DNA of 63,877 bases from Saccharofermentans sp. (GTDB lineage: Bacteria; Bacillota; Clostridia; Saccharofermentanales; Saccharofermentanaceae): assembly GCA_024683485.1 (NCBI GenBank), contig JAIKYD010000001.1, positions 1-63,877 of the forward strand, read 5' to 3'. Below are positions 46,057-54,954 of this stretch, in pieces. Made by a program: the position numbers and the translations under genes. The notes under the pieces are model-generated. The model had not been told where the DNA came from, searched no databases, and was given only the letters and a program-made list of their open reading frames with translations. The first letter of the stretch is position 1. Every line of letters starts with the position of its first letter.

Positions 46057-46133
46057 TATAATTACAATTTTGGTGAATTGAGAAGAGGTAAAAATGGAAT
46101 ATATGTATAATTGATCGTTTGAATGTATTCAAA
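46057..46133 (+). other. Isolated expression start with a six-codon frame and a palindrome
   Basis: TATAAT (46057-46062) is followed by GAGG (46085-46088), an ATG at correct spacing (46094), five further codons (encoding MEYMYN in all) and a TGA at 46112-46114. A perfect palindrome TTTGAAT-GT-ATTCAAA (46118-46133) comes next. No longer gene continues on this strand. It may be the remnant of a gene whose body was lost, or a true minigene. Nothing proves that it is expressed. Confidence 0.35.
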
Positions 46134-46151
46134 AACACAAAGATTTGGTTC

Positions 46152-48188
46152 TTAGGATTTCTTTTGATCCGGAACAACCATCGAAAACATTAATATGATC
46201 ATGATCATAAGTAATAATTTAAATCCTGTCACGAGCGCAGCTTTTTGATAAAACTCAAACATCTGAACGCCCATCATAAAGAAAAATGTTAATCTCTTAT
46301 TTGATATTCTGATCGTATCTGAAACCAGACCGTCGGCACTTGTGATCTTAATAAATCCTGACTGACCATTTGGACAGTTTACGATTAACTGGTTATCTGA
46401 AATTTCAGTCTTAATGTTTTTGTTATCAGTTACGATTACATATGAATCATTCAAAGGAACATCATAATTGTATCTGTAAAGATTTAATCTTATTGAGTCA
46501 CGGTCATTCAGATAATAATCATAAACAAAATTATTCTGTTCATCCGTCAGTTTGATAAATCCTGATTGGGGATCATTTTCTGAACTGAAAGCTTCGATCT
46601 CGGTTAATCCGGCACGTTCACCAAAAGTTTCAGTAACATATATTTTGAACGAACGAACGTTCTGTTTGCTCACATTTATAACGGTTGCTGAGCCGTTTGG
46701 CATTAAAGCTCCGGTCTCAATAACGCTGCCGTCATCGAAAATGATCATAGCATTTATTACATTATCATACATACACGGATTGTCATATATACAAATGCTT
46801 TCAATGTATTGAGGCTCTTTTAATACAACATTTACCGTTCTGTCCGTATCATCGGCTGACGGAATCCAAACACCTGAAACTATTGAAAAATCAGTGTTTA
46901 TATCGATTATATCGCTGCTGTCAAAAAGCATAAAATCATTAAGCAATCCGGCGTTACCGGAAGATGCGGAAATATCTGCGTTATAAAGCAGGGAATCAGT
47001 CCTTCTTCCCCAGAAAACTTTATCCGAATTAACAACCGCTTTAGCCTTATATTTCATTGCTCCCTGCTGTGTCACATACATTAATAATCTGGTATTCGTA
47101 TCAGAATCCTGATAATGATGCGTCAGAGTATTAACAGATACAGGAAATCTTATACGGTCTTTCCATAAGAAAGTATTCGTTTCCTGCATGTATTCATTCT
47201 CATATGGATTGAACGTCTGCAGCGGATTTACAGATGAATAATAATCTGCATATTTGGAATACAGTGCCGTCGAATAGGCAAACCCTTTATAAACAACAGG
47301 TTTATATGAATCCTGCTGTTTAAGTATCTCCCCCATCACTTTCTCGAAAATAAGACTTACAGCACGGTGGTCCTGATGTTCATCATAATCAATACTAAAG
47401 ATGATATCCGGTTTAAGATCCAGAATTATGCTCTTGAAATCATCTATCAGGTTCTTCTTTGTTGTAAACTCACCATCCCTGTATGCAGGATGGGATTCTA
47501 ATGCATATGTATGATCAAAGCCGGATTTTGTGATCACTACCTCATCAGAGTCATCCGGGAAATTATATAAATGCGTATCGCTGTAGCGGTCACCGAATCC
47601 AAGAAAGATAATGTGATCCTCATCTAATCCGTATGTTGTCAGAACATTTACAGCTTCTTTCATACGGGTTTGTCCTAGTTCAGTTCCGATGCTGAGCTGG
47701 CTGTCAGAGACGCCAAAATCCCCGGTGGATTCAAAAACAACATATACATCACTTCCGTAATTTATATATTGTTCAAGCACACCGCCCATCAATAAAACAT
47801 CGTCATCCTCATGCGGAACAAAGATCAGGACCTTTTTGTCAGCAAACATATGGTCAAAACCGCTGTCAATAGTCTGTCTTTCCGGGCTGTGATCTTTTCG
47901 GTCCCATATAAAATAATCCAGCTTATAAATACATAAACCGGTTAGAAACAGTAACACGCATGAGACAGGAACAGATATAAAGAAATATAAGAACTTCTTC
48001 TGATCAACTAAATCTGCTTTGAACTGAACAGATATTCCAAGAATAAAAACAGCAAAAGAAAGCATCAATAAAAAGAGTGGATTCTGTATTCTGTATAAAG
48101 GAATAAATGAATAAACCAAAATGCAGAATTCAAACGAAAGAAGTACAGATAATAATACTCTTTTTATTGACAGTTCTTTTTTATTCAC
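46152..48188 (-). CDS. Membrane-bound PIG-L family deacetylase with C-terminal beta domain
   Basis: 678 aa. Three hydrophobic helices at about 10-30, 35-55 and 66-90, then a PIG-L/LmbE domain (about 118-300), a beta-rich region (about 430-530) like a discoidin-type binding domain, an Ig-like segment, and a last helix at about 640-668. Zinc-site residues: His126, Asp128, Asp129 in VPHEDDD and His271/His274 in DEHQDHR. The family removes acetyl groups from N-acetylglucosamine-type sugars, here presumably outside the cell on a glycan. The coding region is more A/T-rich than its neighbours and uses more AAA, ATA and TTA codons, which may hint at transfer. No clear ribosome site. metY lies 16 bases upstream. 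Confidence 0.82.
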   Translation of the reverse strand: MNKKELSIKRVLLSVLLSFEFCILVYSFIPLYRIQNPLFLLMLSFAVFILGISVQFKADLVDQKKFLYFFISVPVSCVLLFLTGLCIYKLDYFIWDRKDHSPERQTIDSGFDHMFADKKVLIFVPHEDDDVLLMGGVLEQYINYGSDVYVVFESTGDFGVSDSQLSIGTELGQTRMKEAVNVLTTYGLDEDHIIFLGFGDRYSDTHLYNFPDDSDEVVITKSGFDHTYALESHPAYRDGEFTTKKNLIDDFKSIILDLKPDIIFSIDYDEHQDHRAVSLIFEKVMGEILKQQDSYKPVVYKGFAYSTALYSKYADYYSSVNPLQTFNPYENEYMQETNTFLWKDRIRFPVSVNTLTHHYQDSDTNTRLLMYVTQQGAMKYKAKAVVNSDKVFWGRRTDSLLYNADISASSGNAGLLNDFMLFDSSDIIDINTDFSIVSGVWIPSADDTDRTVNVVLKEPQYIESICIYDNPCMYDNVINAMIIFDDGSVIETGALMPNGSATVINVSKQNVRSFKIYVTETFGERAGLTEIEAFSSENDPQSGFIKLTDEQNNFVYDYYLNDRDSIRLNLYRYNYDVPLNDSYVIVTDNKNIKTEISDNQLIVNCPNGQSGFIKITSADGLVSDTIRISNKRLTFFFMMGVQMFEFYQKAALVTGFKLLLMIMIILMFSMVVPDQKKS

Positions 48189-48203
48189 TGATCCATTAAT
48201 CTA

Positions 48204-49484
48204 TCAGCTTATCTTATCCAATGCCTGCTTAAGATCGTTGATGATATCATCAGGATCTTCCATACCAACGGAGAATCTGATGAGATCGGGTGAGATGCCT
48301 GCTTCAAGAAGCTGCTCATCTGTAAGCTGTCTGTGTGTATGGGAAGCAGGATGCAGGAGCAAAGTCTTGCAGTCAGCAACGTGAGTTGCGATAGTTGCGA
48401 ACTTAAGTGAATCCATAAACTTAATGGAAGCCTCACGTCCTCCCTTCACACCGAAGCACATAACACCGCAGGTTCCCTTAGGGCAATACTTCTGGGCAAG
48501 TTCATACTGGCTGTCAGTCTTAAGTCCGGGATATTTGACCCATGCGATACGGTCATCTGATGCAAGGAATTCAGCAACTTTCTGTGCATTGCTGCAATGA
48601 CGGGCCATACGTACCGGCAGAGATTCAAGACCGATCTGAATGTAGTAAGCATTCTGGGGAGACTGGATAGAACCAAAGTCTCTCATAAGCTGAGCTGTAG
48701 CCTTTGTGATGTAAGCAGCCTTGCCGAACTTTGTAGCATATGTAAGTCCGTGATAAGACTCGTCAGGAGTGCAAAGTCCGGGGAACTTCTCCTTATGAGC
48801 CATCCAGTCGAAATTACCGCTGTCAATAATCGCACCGCCGACAGATGAACCGTGTCCATCAATATATTTGGTAGTTGAATGTGTTACGATATCGCATCCG
48901 AACTCAATAGGACGGCAGTTTACAGGTGTTGCAAATGTGTTGTCCATGATGAGCGGGATGCCGTTGTTGTGCGCGAGTGCTGCAAACTTTTCAATATCAA
49001 GAATGTCAACTGTGGGGTTAGTGATTGTCTCACCGAATACACACTTTGTATTAGGTCTTATGTACTTCTGGAGTTCTTCCAATGGAAGTGTCTGGTCAAC
49101 AAATGTGCACTCGATGCCCATCTTCTTAAATGTAACACCGAAAAGATTATATGTGCCGCCATAGATATTTGCGGAAGCGATGAAATGATCACCGGCTTCG
49201 CAGATATTGAATACTGCAAAGAAGTTTGCAGCCTGGCCTGAACATGTGAGCATTCCTGCAAAACCGCCTTCCATAGCGCAGAGCTTGGAAGCTACGAAAT
49301 CATTAGTAGGATTCTGAAGTCTTGTATAGAAATAACCGGAAGCCTCAAGATCAAAAAGTTTTCCCATATCTTCAGATGTGGCATACTTCCATGTCGTACT
49401 CTGATATATAGGTACCTGACGCGGTTCACCGTTTCCGGGATTATATCCTCCATGAAGTGCGGTAGTTTCTACTGAATTGCCCAT
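48204..49484 (-). CDS. metY: O-acetylhomoserine sulfhydrylase (aminocarboxypropyltransferase)
   Basis: 426 aa, PLP enzyme of the Cys/Met metabolism family, length typical of MetY (about 425-430, longer than MetB/MetC of about 380). Makes homocysteine from O-acetylhomoserine and sulfide. LHGGYNP (10-16), YTRLQNPTND (53-62) and the PLP lysine Lys206 in HSTTKYIDGHG are visible; the C-terminal SVGMEDPDDIINDL end is typical. It follows tldE by 22 bases on the same strand. AAGGAA lies before the ATG. Confidence 0.93.
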   Translation of the reverse strand: MGNSVETTALHGGYNPGNGEPRQVPIYQSTTWKYATSEDMGKLFDLEASGYFYTRLQNPTNDFVASKLCAMEGGFAGMLTCSGQAANFFAVFNICEAGDHFIASANIYGGTYNLFGVTFKKMGIECTFVDQTLPLEELQKYIRPNTKCVFGETITNPTVDILDIEKFAALAHNNGIPLIMDNTFATPVNCRPIEFGCDIVTHSTTKYIDGHGSSVGGAIIDSGNFDWMAHKEKFPGLCTPDESYHGLTYATKFGKAAYITKATAQLMRDFGSIQSPQNAYYIQIGLESLPVRMARHCSNAQKVAEFLASDDRIAWVKYPGLKTDSQYELAQKYCPKGTCGVMCFGVKGGREASIKFMDSLKFATIATHVADCKTLLLHPASHTHRQLTDEQLLEAGISPDLIRFSVGMEDPDDIINDLKQALDKIS

Positions 49485-49506
49485 TTTCCAGTTCCTTCTT
49501 TCTTAA

Positions 49507-50874
49507 TTATTCATCATCACCGGAGATTGCCAGTGATCCAACCAGTACCGACGGCGTAAAGAACTCACCTTCGCCGGACGGCAGGTTAATTATATCATTT
49601 CCAACAGAAATAATAGATTTGATTACTTCATAGAAATTGCCTGCCACAGTGATCTGCTCAACTGGTCTTCCCTTCTTACCGTTCTCGATAAGATAACCTT
49701 CACAGAGGAGTGAGAAATCTCCGCTTATTGCATTTACACCTGCATGAAGACCGGAAAGATCAGTAAGAATGATACCTTCACCGGCCTCTTCAAGCAATTC
49801 ATCGAAGGTCTTCTCCCCTGATTCGACTATAAGGTTAGTAGGCATCTCGGAAACAGCACTGCCGTCCCTGAACCCGTTGCCTGTAAAGGACTTCCCTGCT
49901 TTATTGGCAGATTTGAGATCATAAAGAGCTGTTGCAAACAATCCTTTATCAATAATTGCTTTTGCAGTTGTAAGAACGCCTTCATCATCGAACGGTATCT
50001 TTGTCAAAGCAGCATCATACATTGGTTCTTCTTTGAGGGTAAATGCTTCTGATGCGATCATCTTCCCTTCTTTGTCAGCAAGGAGTGACAGACCTCTCTG
50101 CATTGTGGTTGCAAGGAAATTGCCGAAGAAGACCATAAAGAACTGCTGGAACGCCTCGCTCTTGAACACGGTCTTATAACTGCCTGATTTACAGGATCTT
50201 GCACCCATCTTCCCGATAATATTTTCCTTGAATTTAGCAAGGAACTTATCCATATCAAAATCATCGATATCTTTGCCGATCCAGTAATGTCCGCCGCTCT
50301 TAACGCTTCCGTCATCATCAGTCGCGCGTGCCGAAGCCATCAGGGATATTCCATCAGAATCTCTGTAGGAATGGAGACCTTTGGAGTTAATTATCAGGAA
50401 AGGTCCAGTACTGCATGTGATCGTAAGGTAATCGACTGCATCTATGCGCGGATCAATTGCAAGGATCTCCTTCTCAAGCTTCAGACCAAGTTCTGAGAAA
50501 CTCTTATAAGTGTTTTTCGAGTATGCTTCAGTAACCTGGGAAAAATAAAGGTCTTTGTTATTCTCATCGCAGTAAATGAATTGCGGATCGTCATCATTGA
50601 GGACTTCGCAGTTCTCCATTGCTGACTTGAGCAGGAAATCGATCGAAGAATCTTCAAGTATATTGGTCGAGCAATATCCCATCTGGCCATTCTTTAATCC
50701 TCGAAAAGACAATGAACTTGTAGCGCTGTTCTCATAACTCGCCACTTCACCTTTAAGTATATCGATGCTCATTGAACTCTCGGAGGCAAATGAAGCCTCG
50801 CACTCTTCAAAGCCGTAATCCTGTCCGGCTTTTACAAGCTTTTCCATGAATTTCTCAGCTGATTTAATATTCAT
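49507..50874 (-). CDS. pmbA: TldE/PmbA subunit of the TldD/E metalloprotease
   Basis: 455 aa. Non-catalytic partner that forms a heterodimer with TldD and covers its chamber. The N-terminal YGFEECEASFASESS and SLSFRGLKNGQMGYCSTN parts, the GSYKTVFKSEAF stretch and the C-terminal GDFSLLCEGYLIENGKK, SVGNDI and SVLVGSLAISG segments are typical. As expected for TldE, the HExxxH site is absent. Starts 12 bases after tldD. In other bacteria the pair cuts unfolded peptides and matures microcin B17 or the CcdA antitoxin. Confidence 0.93.
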   Translation of the reverse strand: MNIKSAEKFMEKLVKAGQDYGFEECEASFASESSMSIDILKGEVASYENSATSSLSFRGLKNGQMGYCSTNILEDSSIDFLLKSAMENCEVLNDDDPQFIYCDENNKDLYFSQVTEAYSKNTYKSFSELGLKLEKEILAIDPRIDAVDYLTITCSTGPFLIINSKGLHSYRDSDGISLMASARATDDDGSVKSGGHYWIGKDIDDFDMDKFLAKFKENIIGKMGARSCKSGSYKTVFKSEAFQQFFMVFFGNFLATTMQRGLSLLADKEGKMIASEAFTLKEEPMYDAALTKIPFDDEGVLTTAKAIIDKGLFATALYDLKSANKAGKSFTGNGFRDGSAVSEMPTNLIVESGEKTFDELLEEAGEGIILTDLSGLHAGVNAISGDFSLLCEGYLIENGKKGRPVEQITVAGNFYEVIKSIISVGNDIINLPSGEGEFFTPSVLVGSLAISGDDE

Positions 50875-50886
50875 AGACCTGTCTCC

Positions 50887-52269
50887 TTATTCTCTTCCGC
50901 CGACAAGTATCGAGGATACTCTTATTGTGGGCTGACCTACCGTAACAGGCACACCACCCGACAGTGAACCGCACATACCTGCAGCGAGCTCCAGGTCATT
51001 TCCGACCATATCAATATTCTTAAGTATCTCCTGTCCTTTGCCGATAAGCGTTGCTCCGCGTACAGGCTCTGCTACTTTGCCGTCTCTTACCATGAAGGCT
51101 TCATTGACAGCAAAATTGAAATCGCCGGTCGAAGTATCTACTGAACCTCCGCCCATCTGGGTACAGTAAAGACCATATTCGGTATTGGCAATGATATCTT
51201 TGGGATCGCTCTCGCCGTTACATATATACGTATTGCTCATACGTGATGTTGGCGCATAAGAATAATTCTGGCGGCGTGAACATCCTGTTGGAGTGGAGTT
51301 CATACGGCGTGCACCGAGTTCATCTATAAGATAGTTTTTGAGAATACCATTCTCGATGAGCAGCAGATCGGAGGATGTATTGCCTTCATCATCAGTTGCA
51401 TAGGAACCCCATTCACCATCAATCCTGGCATTATCACGGGCACTTACAATGGTAGAGGCTATCTGTTCGCCGAGTTTATCAGTAAAGTAGGAATTCTTTA
51501 TTCCTACTGATGTTGCTTCAAGAGCATGGCCGCAGGCTTCATGGAAGATTACACCGCCAAACCCGTTTCCGAGGATTACCGGCATCTTGGCAGACGGGGC
51601 ATATCCGGCATTAACCATGCGGATAGCCGTATCACAGCTTTCACGCGTCTTATCTATCAAAGGATATTCATTAATGAATTCATATCCTCTCATCGTTCCT
51701 GGAGCCACTCTTCCGCTCTGCTTCTCATTGTCTTTTGTGGCAATCGTCTCAACGGAGAGTCTGATACGCTTTGTTGTATCCTCAACATTTACGCCGCGCG
51801 TATTGATAACACGTACTGTTCTTGTGCCATAAGCGACAGCAGAAGCAGCCTGGGTTATCAGAGGATTATAGTTCAAAGCAAAATCAGATGACTGGCGGAG
51901 GAATTCGACAATATCTGTTTTCGGGACAGACATAGGATCGATCTCAACAGCAGCTTTTGAAGTTGAACACAATTCCTTAAGAGCTTCTATACTGCCTTTA
52001 TCAGTGCCTTTAATCGCAGCTGCGGCTTCTTTGGCAAGCTTAAGCAACACTTCAATATCATTATCACTTGAATACACATAAACGGAATTTGTGCCTGCAA
52101 GAAGTCTTATTCCTGTGCCTGAATCAAAACCTGTGGAAGCTCTGATAACTTTTCCGTTAAGAAGGCTTACCGACTTTGACTCAGTTACTTCCTGGAAGAT
52201 CTCGGCAAAATCCGCAGTCGTGGACATCGCCTGTTCCAGCATTCTTAAACAATCACTATCACTAAACAT
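50887..52269 (-). CDS. tldD: TldD metalloprotease catalytic subunit
   Basis: 460 aa. Zinc site HEACGH (His243, Glu244, His248) in GGVIFHEACGHALEA, with the third ligand a Cys in the C-terminal AGMCGSLSGGVPVTVGQPT segment. Degrades small unstructured peptides together with TldE, encoded next. The ATG has no close ribosome site; GGAAGGGG lies about 17 bases away. The structured repeat copy 2 lies 33 bases upstream, between this gene and the acyl-CoA synthetase. No RiPP precursor gene is seen beside it. Confidence 0.94.
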   Translation of the reverse strand: MFSDSDCLRMLEQAMSTTADFAEIFQEVTESKSVSLLNGKVIRASTGFDSGTGIRLLAGTNSVYVYSSDNDIEVLLKLAKEAAAAIKGTDKGSIEALKELCSTSKAAVEIDPMSVPKTDIVEFLRQSSDFALNYNPLITQAASAVAYGTRTVRVINTRGVNVEDTTKRIRLSVETIATKDNEKQSGRVAPGTMRGYEFINEYPLIDKTRESCDTAIRMVNAGYAPSAKMPVILGNGFGGVIFHEACGHALEATSVGIKNSYFTDKLGEQIASTIVSARDNARIDGEWGSYATDDEGNTSSDLLLIENGILKNYLIDELGARRMNSTPTGCSRRQNYSYAPTSRMSNTYICNGESDPKDIIANTEYGLYCTQMGGGSVDTSTGDFNFAVNEAFMVRDGKVAEPVRGATLIGKGQEILKNIDMVGNDLELAAGMCGSLSGGVPVTVGQPTIRVSSILVGGRE

Positions 52270-52302
52270 AGAACTTTACTAAATTTTCCCCTTCCCGTGA
52301 AA

Positions 52303-52382
52303 GCGTTATTAATTTGCGAACGATTCTGCACAAGCTTGCGCTAGCGCAAGCGCGGAAGCCTTAGTGAGCAAATTAATAACGC
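52303..52382 (-). repeat. Structured repeat, copy 2 (matches copy 1 at 10253-10326)
   Basis: Perfect 15-bp outer arms: GCGTTATTAATTTGC (52303-52317) and its reverse complement (52368-52382). A perfect 18-bp palindrome (52334-52351, GCTTGCGC-TA-GCGCAAGC) sits inside. On the minus strand the two blocks between the stems read GCTCACTAAGGCTTCCGCGC and GCTTGTGCAGAATCGTTCGC, 18/20 and 19/20 identical to copy 1. The outer arm covers the last codons and stop of the acyl-CoA synthetase. It has no T-run, so it is not a plain terminator. Confidence 0.9.
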
Positions 52383-54085
52383 TTGATTTTCTTGGATGTA
52401 TTCTTCTCGAATTCAGTCATCCTGAGAACTGTCTTCTTGATCTTCTTGTAGCTCTCGAGCTTCTCATTGGTTTCAGAAACAACAGTCTTTAAGATATCCA
52501 TTATCTGTTCTTCAGAAGGATCAGTCTCTATTCCGAGCTTAGCCTTGATCTCATCCATATCAGGGAAGATCGTAGCAGTTACAATGATATCCTCCTTAGC
52601 CTTATCTTCAACGCCTGATACAACAGACTCGGCAACATACGGGCTTAACGAGAGCAGATATTCGATTTCCTCAGGGAATACATTCTTACCGTTCTTGGCG
52701 ATAATAACGTTTTTCTTACGGCCTGTTATGATGCAGAAATGATCCTCATCGATATAACCCAGGTCACCGGTGTGATAGTAGCCGTCACTGTCCAATGATG
52801 CAGCAGTGTTCTCTGGATCATTGTAGTATCCCATGAAAATGTTTGGTCCCTTTGCGATGAACTCACCGATACCGTCTTCGTCAGGATTAAGGATCTTAAC
52901 GTCAACGCCGACAGCAGGGATACCTGCAGCGGTATTCTTAAAGTAAACGTCTCTGTTAAGAGCAAGGATCGGCGAACACTCTGTAAGGCCGTAACCCTGA
53001 ACACAAATAAGACCGATGTCCTGGAAGAACTTCAGGATATCAGGATTGATGGGCGCGCCGCCTGCAATAATAAGTCTGCATCTGCCGCCGAATACGTCAT
53101 GGATCTGCTTGAAGAGCTTCTTTCTCATCTTGGGAGAAAGGTGCAGAGTATTTGCGAGCTTGATACCCTTCTGTAACTTCTTGGCCTTCTCAGGATCTGC
53201 GTTTACGCTCTTCATGATCTTCTTATAGAAGAGTTCAAGCATTACAGGAACCATGAGAACAGCCGTAGGCCTTGCTTCCTGCAGGTTCTGTGCGATATAA
53301 CGCAGACCTTCGCAAATAGCGACCGTAGTGCCTCTATATACCTGGCCTAAGAATCCGCATGTACATTCATAAGTGTGATGCAGCGGGAGAACAGAAAGCC
53401 ATACATCGTTGATGTCAATATAGAGCATCGAGAACATCGACATGAGGTTCTCGCAGATATTCCTCTGGCAGAGCATAACAGCCTTGGACTTGGCAGTCGT
53501 GCCTGATGTGAACAGAAGGATCGTCATCTCTTCAGGATCGATAGTTGTCTCAGTAAAGGTCTTATCGCCGCCTTCGAGTTTGGCTTCACCAATCTTGAGA
53601 CAATCCTGATAGCAAAGGAATCTGTCGTCATCGATCTTGTCCATGCAGATCCAGTACTTCATAGTATCAACCTTGCCATAGACCTGGTTGACGATGTCGA
53701 GTTTAGACTTCGAGAAAATAAGGATCTCAACTTCGGCTCTCGTAAGCATGTTATAGACGTCATCAACAGGAAGCTCCTTGTCAAGAGGAACCACGCATCC
53801 GGCACCGTTGGTTACTGCGAGATAAGATGTGTACCACTCATATCTTGTCTCTGCAAAGACCGCGATCCTCGCACCCTTTTCGACAGTATTCATAAAATAA
53901 GTACCGAGCGAATCGATGTCGTGATCGTATTTCTCGGTAGAGATAGGCACATAGTCCCCGCCCTTTTTCTCTTTTACCAGGAAGACAGGATTTTGCGGGA
54001 AATCCTTGACTCTATGCTTGATGATGTCTCTAAAGTCATGGATGGTGGTTACGTCGTAAAGTTTTGAATAGGGATCTTTAAGCAT
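52373..54085 (-). CDS. Long-chain acyl-CoA synthetase / AMP-binding enzyme
   Basis: 570 aa, ANL superfamily. Activates a carboxylic acid with ATP and CoA through an acyl-AMP. The P-loop TSGTTAKSK (193-201) carries Ala where most have Gly and Ser where most have Pro. QGYGLTECSPI (A5), YHTGDLGYIDEDHFCIITGRKKNVI (A7/A8) and the C-terminal KKIKRY end follow, with the A10 lysine region retained. No transmembrane segment. The start shares a base with the pyrE stop (TGATG), so it is translationally coupled to the end of the pyr operon. The stop lies within structured repeat copy 2. Confidence 0.9.
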   Translation of the reverse strand: MLKDPYSKLYDVTTIHDFRDIIKHRVKDFPQNPVFLVKEKKGGDYVPISTEKYDHDIDSLGTYFMNTVEKGARIAVFAETRYEWYTSYLAVTNGAGCVVPLDKELPVDDVYNMLTRAEVEILIFSKSKLDIVNQVYGKVDTMKYWICMDKIDDDRFLCYQDCLKIGEAKLEGGDKTFTETTIDPEEMTILLFTSGTTAKSKAVMLCQRNICENLMSMFSMLYIDINDVWLSVLPLHHTYECTCGFLGQVYRGTTVAICEGLRYIAQNLQEARPTAVLMVPVMLELFYKKIMKSVNADPEKAKKLQKGIKLANTLHLSPKMRKKLFKQIHDVFGGRCRLIIAGGAPINPDILKFFQDIGLICVQGYGLTECSPILALNRDVYFKNTAAGIPAVGVDVKILNPDEDGIGEFIAKGPNIFMGYYNDPENTAASLDSDGYYHTGDLGYIDEDHFCIITGRKKNVIIAKNGKNVFPEEIEYLLSLSPYVAESVVSGVEDKAKEDIIVTATIFPDMDEIKAKLGIETDPSEEQIMDILKTVVSETNEKLESYKKIKKTVLRMTEFEKNTSKKIKRY

Positions 54086-54933
54086 CAGCAGTATCCTTTC
54101 TCTATAGCTAATTCGGCACGTTCCTTATTCTTACCGCCCTTGGCGATCTCACCGGCGATAAAGTCCGGATTTGCCTTGATAAATGCAGTCATATAATCAG
54201 AAGGTGATTCAAGGAAATGAAGTATCATTGCCTTCTGTGCTTCATTAATAATTCCATTAGCTTCTGCCTCATCGAAAAGCTTCTGCTCTATACCTGTAAG
54301 CGCGTGAAGTTCAACACCGAGTCCCTTAAGGACATCTCTTCCGTTCTGATGTCTGTCAACAACGGCAACAGTATCAGTTATTTCAGAACCCAATCCTCTT
54401 ATAACAGGTATCCAGGCTCTCTCATAAGAGGATGCTTCGGTAATAAGATCAGCAATATGAAGAGCCTTTTTACCTTTAAGGTCGATATCCTTGGAATCAA
54501 CAGCAGGACCTTCAATGTTCTCAGAATAAACTGAAGTCATATCCTTGAATATCGTAAGATGCGGTTTGCCCAAGAGATAAGCGGGCATCATCGAGAAGAA
54601 ATAATCCCTTCTCTCACCGCCTGAGATGTAGTCAAAATCGAGTTTTGAAGCCTCATGAGCCAGTTTGTCAGATACCATCTTGAATGTGCCGCCCTTATTG
54701 TAATAAGCGAGCATCATATCAAAGATCTCTTCAGGAGCTGTAAGTCTGTCAGCAGCGATAGCACCCTCGATCCTCTTGAGCACTTCTCCGGCTGCAGCCT
54801 CATTCTCAAGCAGAAAATGAGTATTGATGAAGAAAGGACCGAGTCTTCCAGATGTATACCAGAAAGGCTGGTTCTCCGGAGCGACTCTTATCGCCTTTGT
54901 GTCAAACAATGCTTCGATTATCTTGTCTTCCAT
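54085..54933 (-). CDS. pyrE: Orotate phosphoribosyltransferase, long atypical form
   Basis: 282 aa, against about 210 for the classic enzyme. Expected reaction: orotate plus PRPP to OMP. FWYTSGRLGPFFIN (24-37) matches the FxLxSG start of OPRTs, and DYISGGERRDYFFS with MMPAYLLGKPH (101-125) matches the GGxxxA/LGKP block. The PRPP loop, normally VDDVxTTGGS, reads IADLITEASS (160-169). One Asp of the usual pair and the central Gly are thus changed. Extra segments lie at about 40-90 and after 190. Operon position between pyrD and the acyl-CoA synthetase supports the call; no other pyrE is seen. Confidence 0.8.
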   Translation of the reverse strand: MEDKIIEALFDTKAIRVAPENQPFWYTSGRLGPFFINTHFLLENEAAAGEVLKRIEGAIAADRLTAPEEIFDMMLAYYNKGGTFKMVSDKLAHEASKLDFDYISGGERRDYFFSMMPAYLLGKPHLTIFKDMTSVYSENIEGPAVDSKDIDLKGKKALHIADLITEASSYERAWIPVIRGLGSEITDTVAVVDRHQNGRDVLKGLGVELHALTGIEQKLFDEAEANGIINEAQKAMILHFLESPSDYMTAFIKANPDFIAGEIAKGGKNKERAELAIEKGYC

Positions 54934-54954
54934 ATCTATCTCCTTTTAACTGAA

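Noticed and set aside
45328..46151. Search for ssrA (tmRNA) next to smpB
   Set aside because: The gaps on both sides lack the tRNA-like ends and the tag reading frame; the gaps are short and hold only promoter-like or weak hairpin signals.
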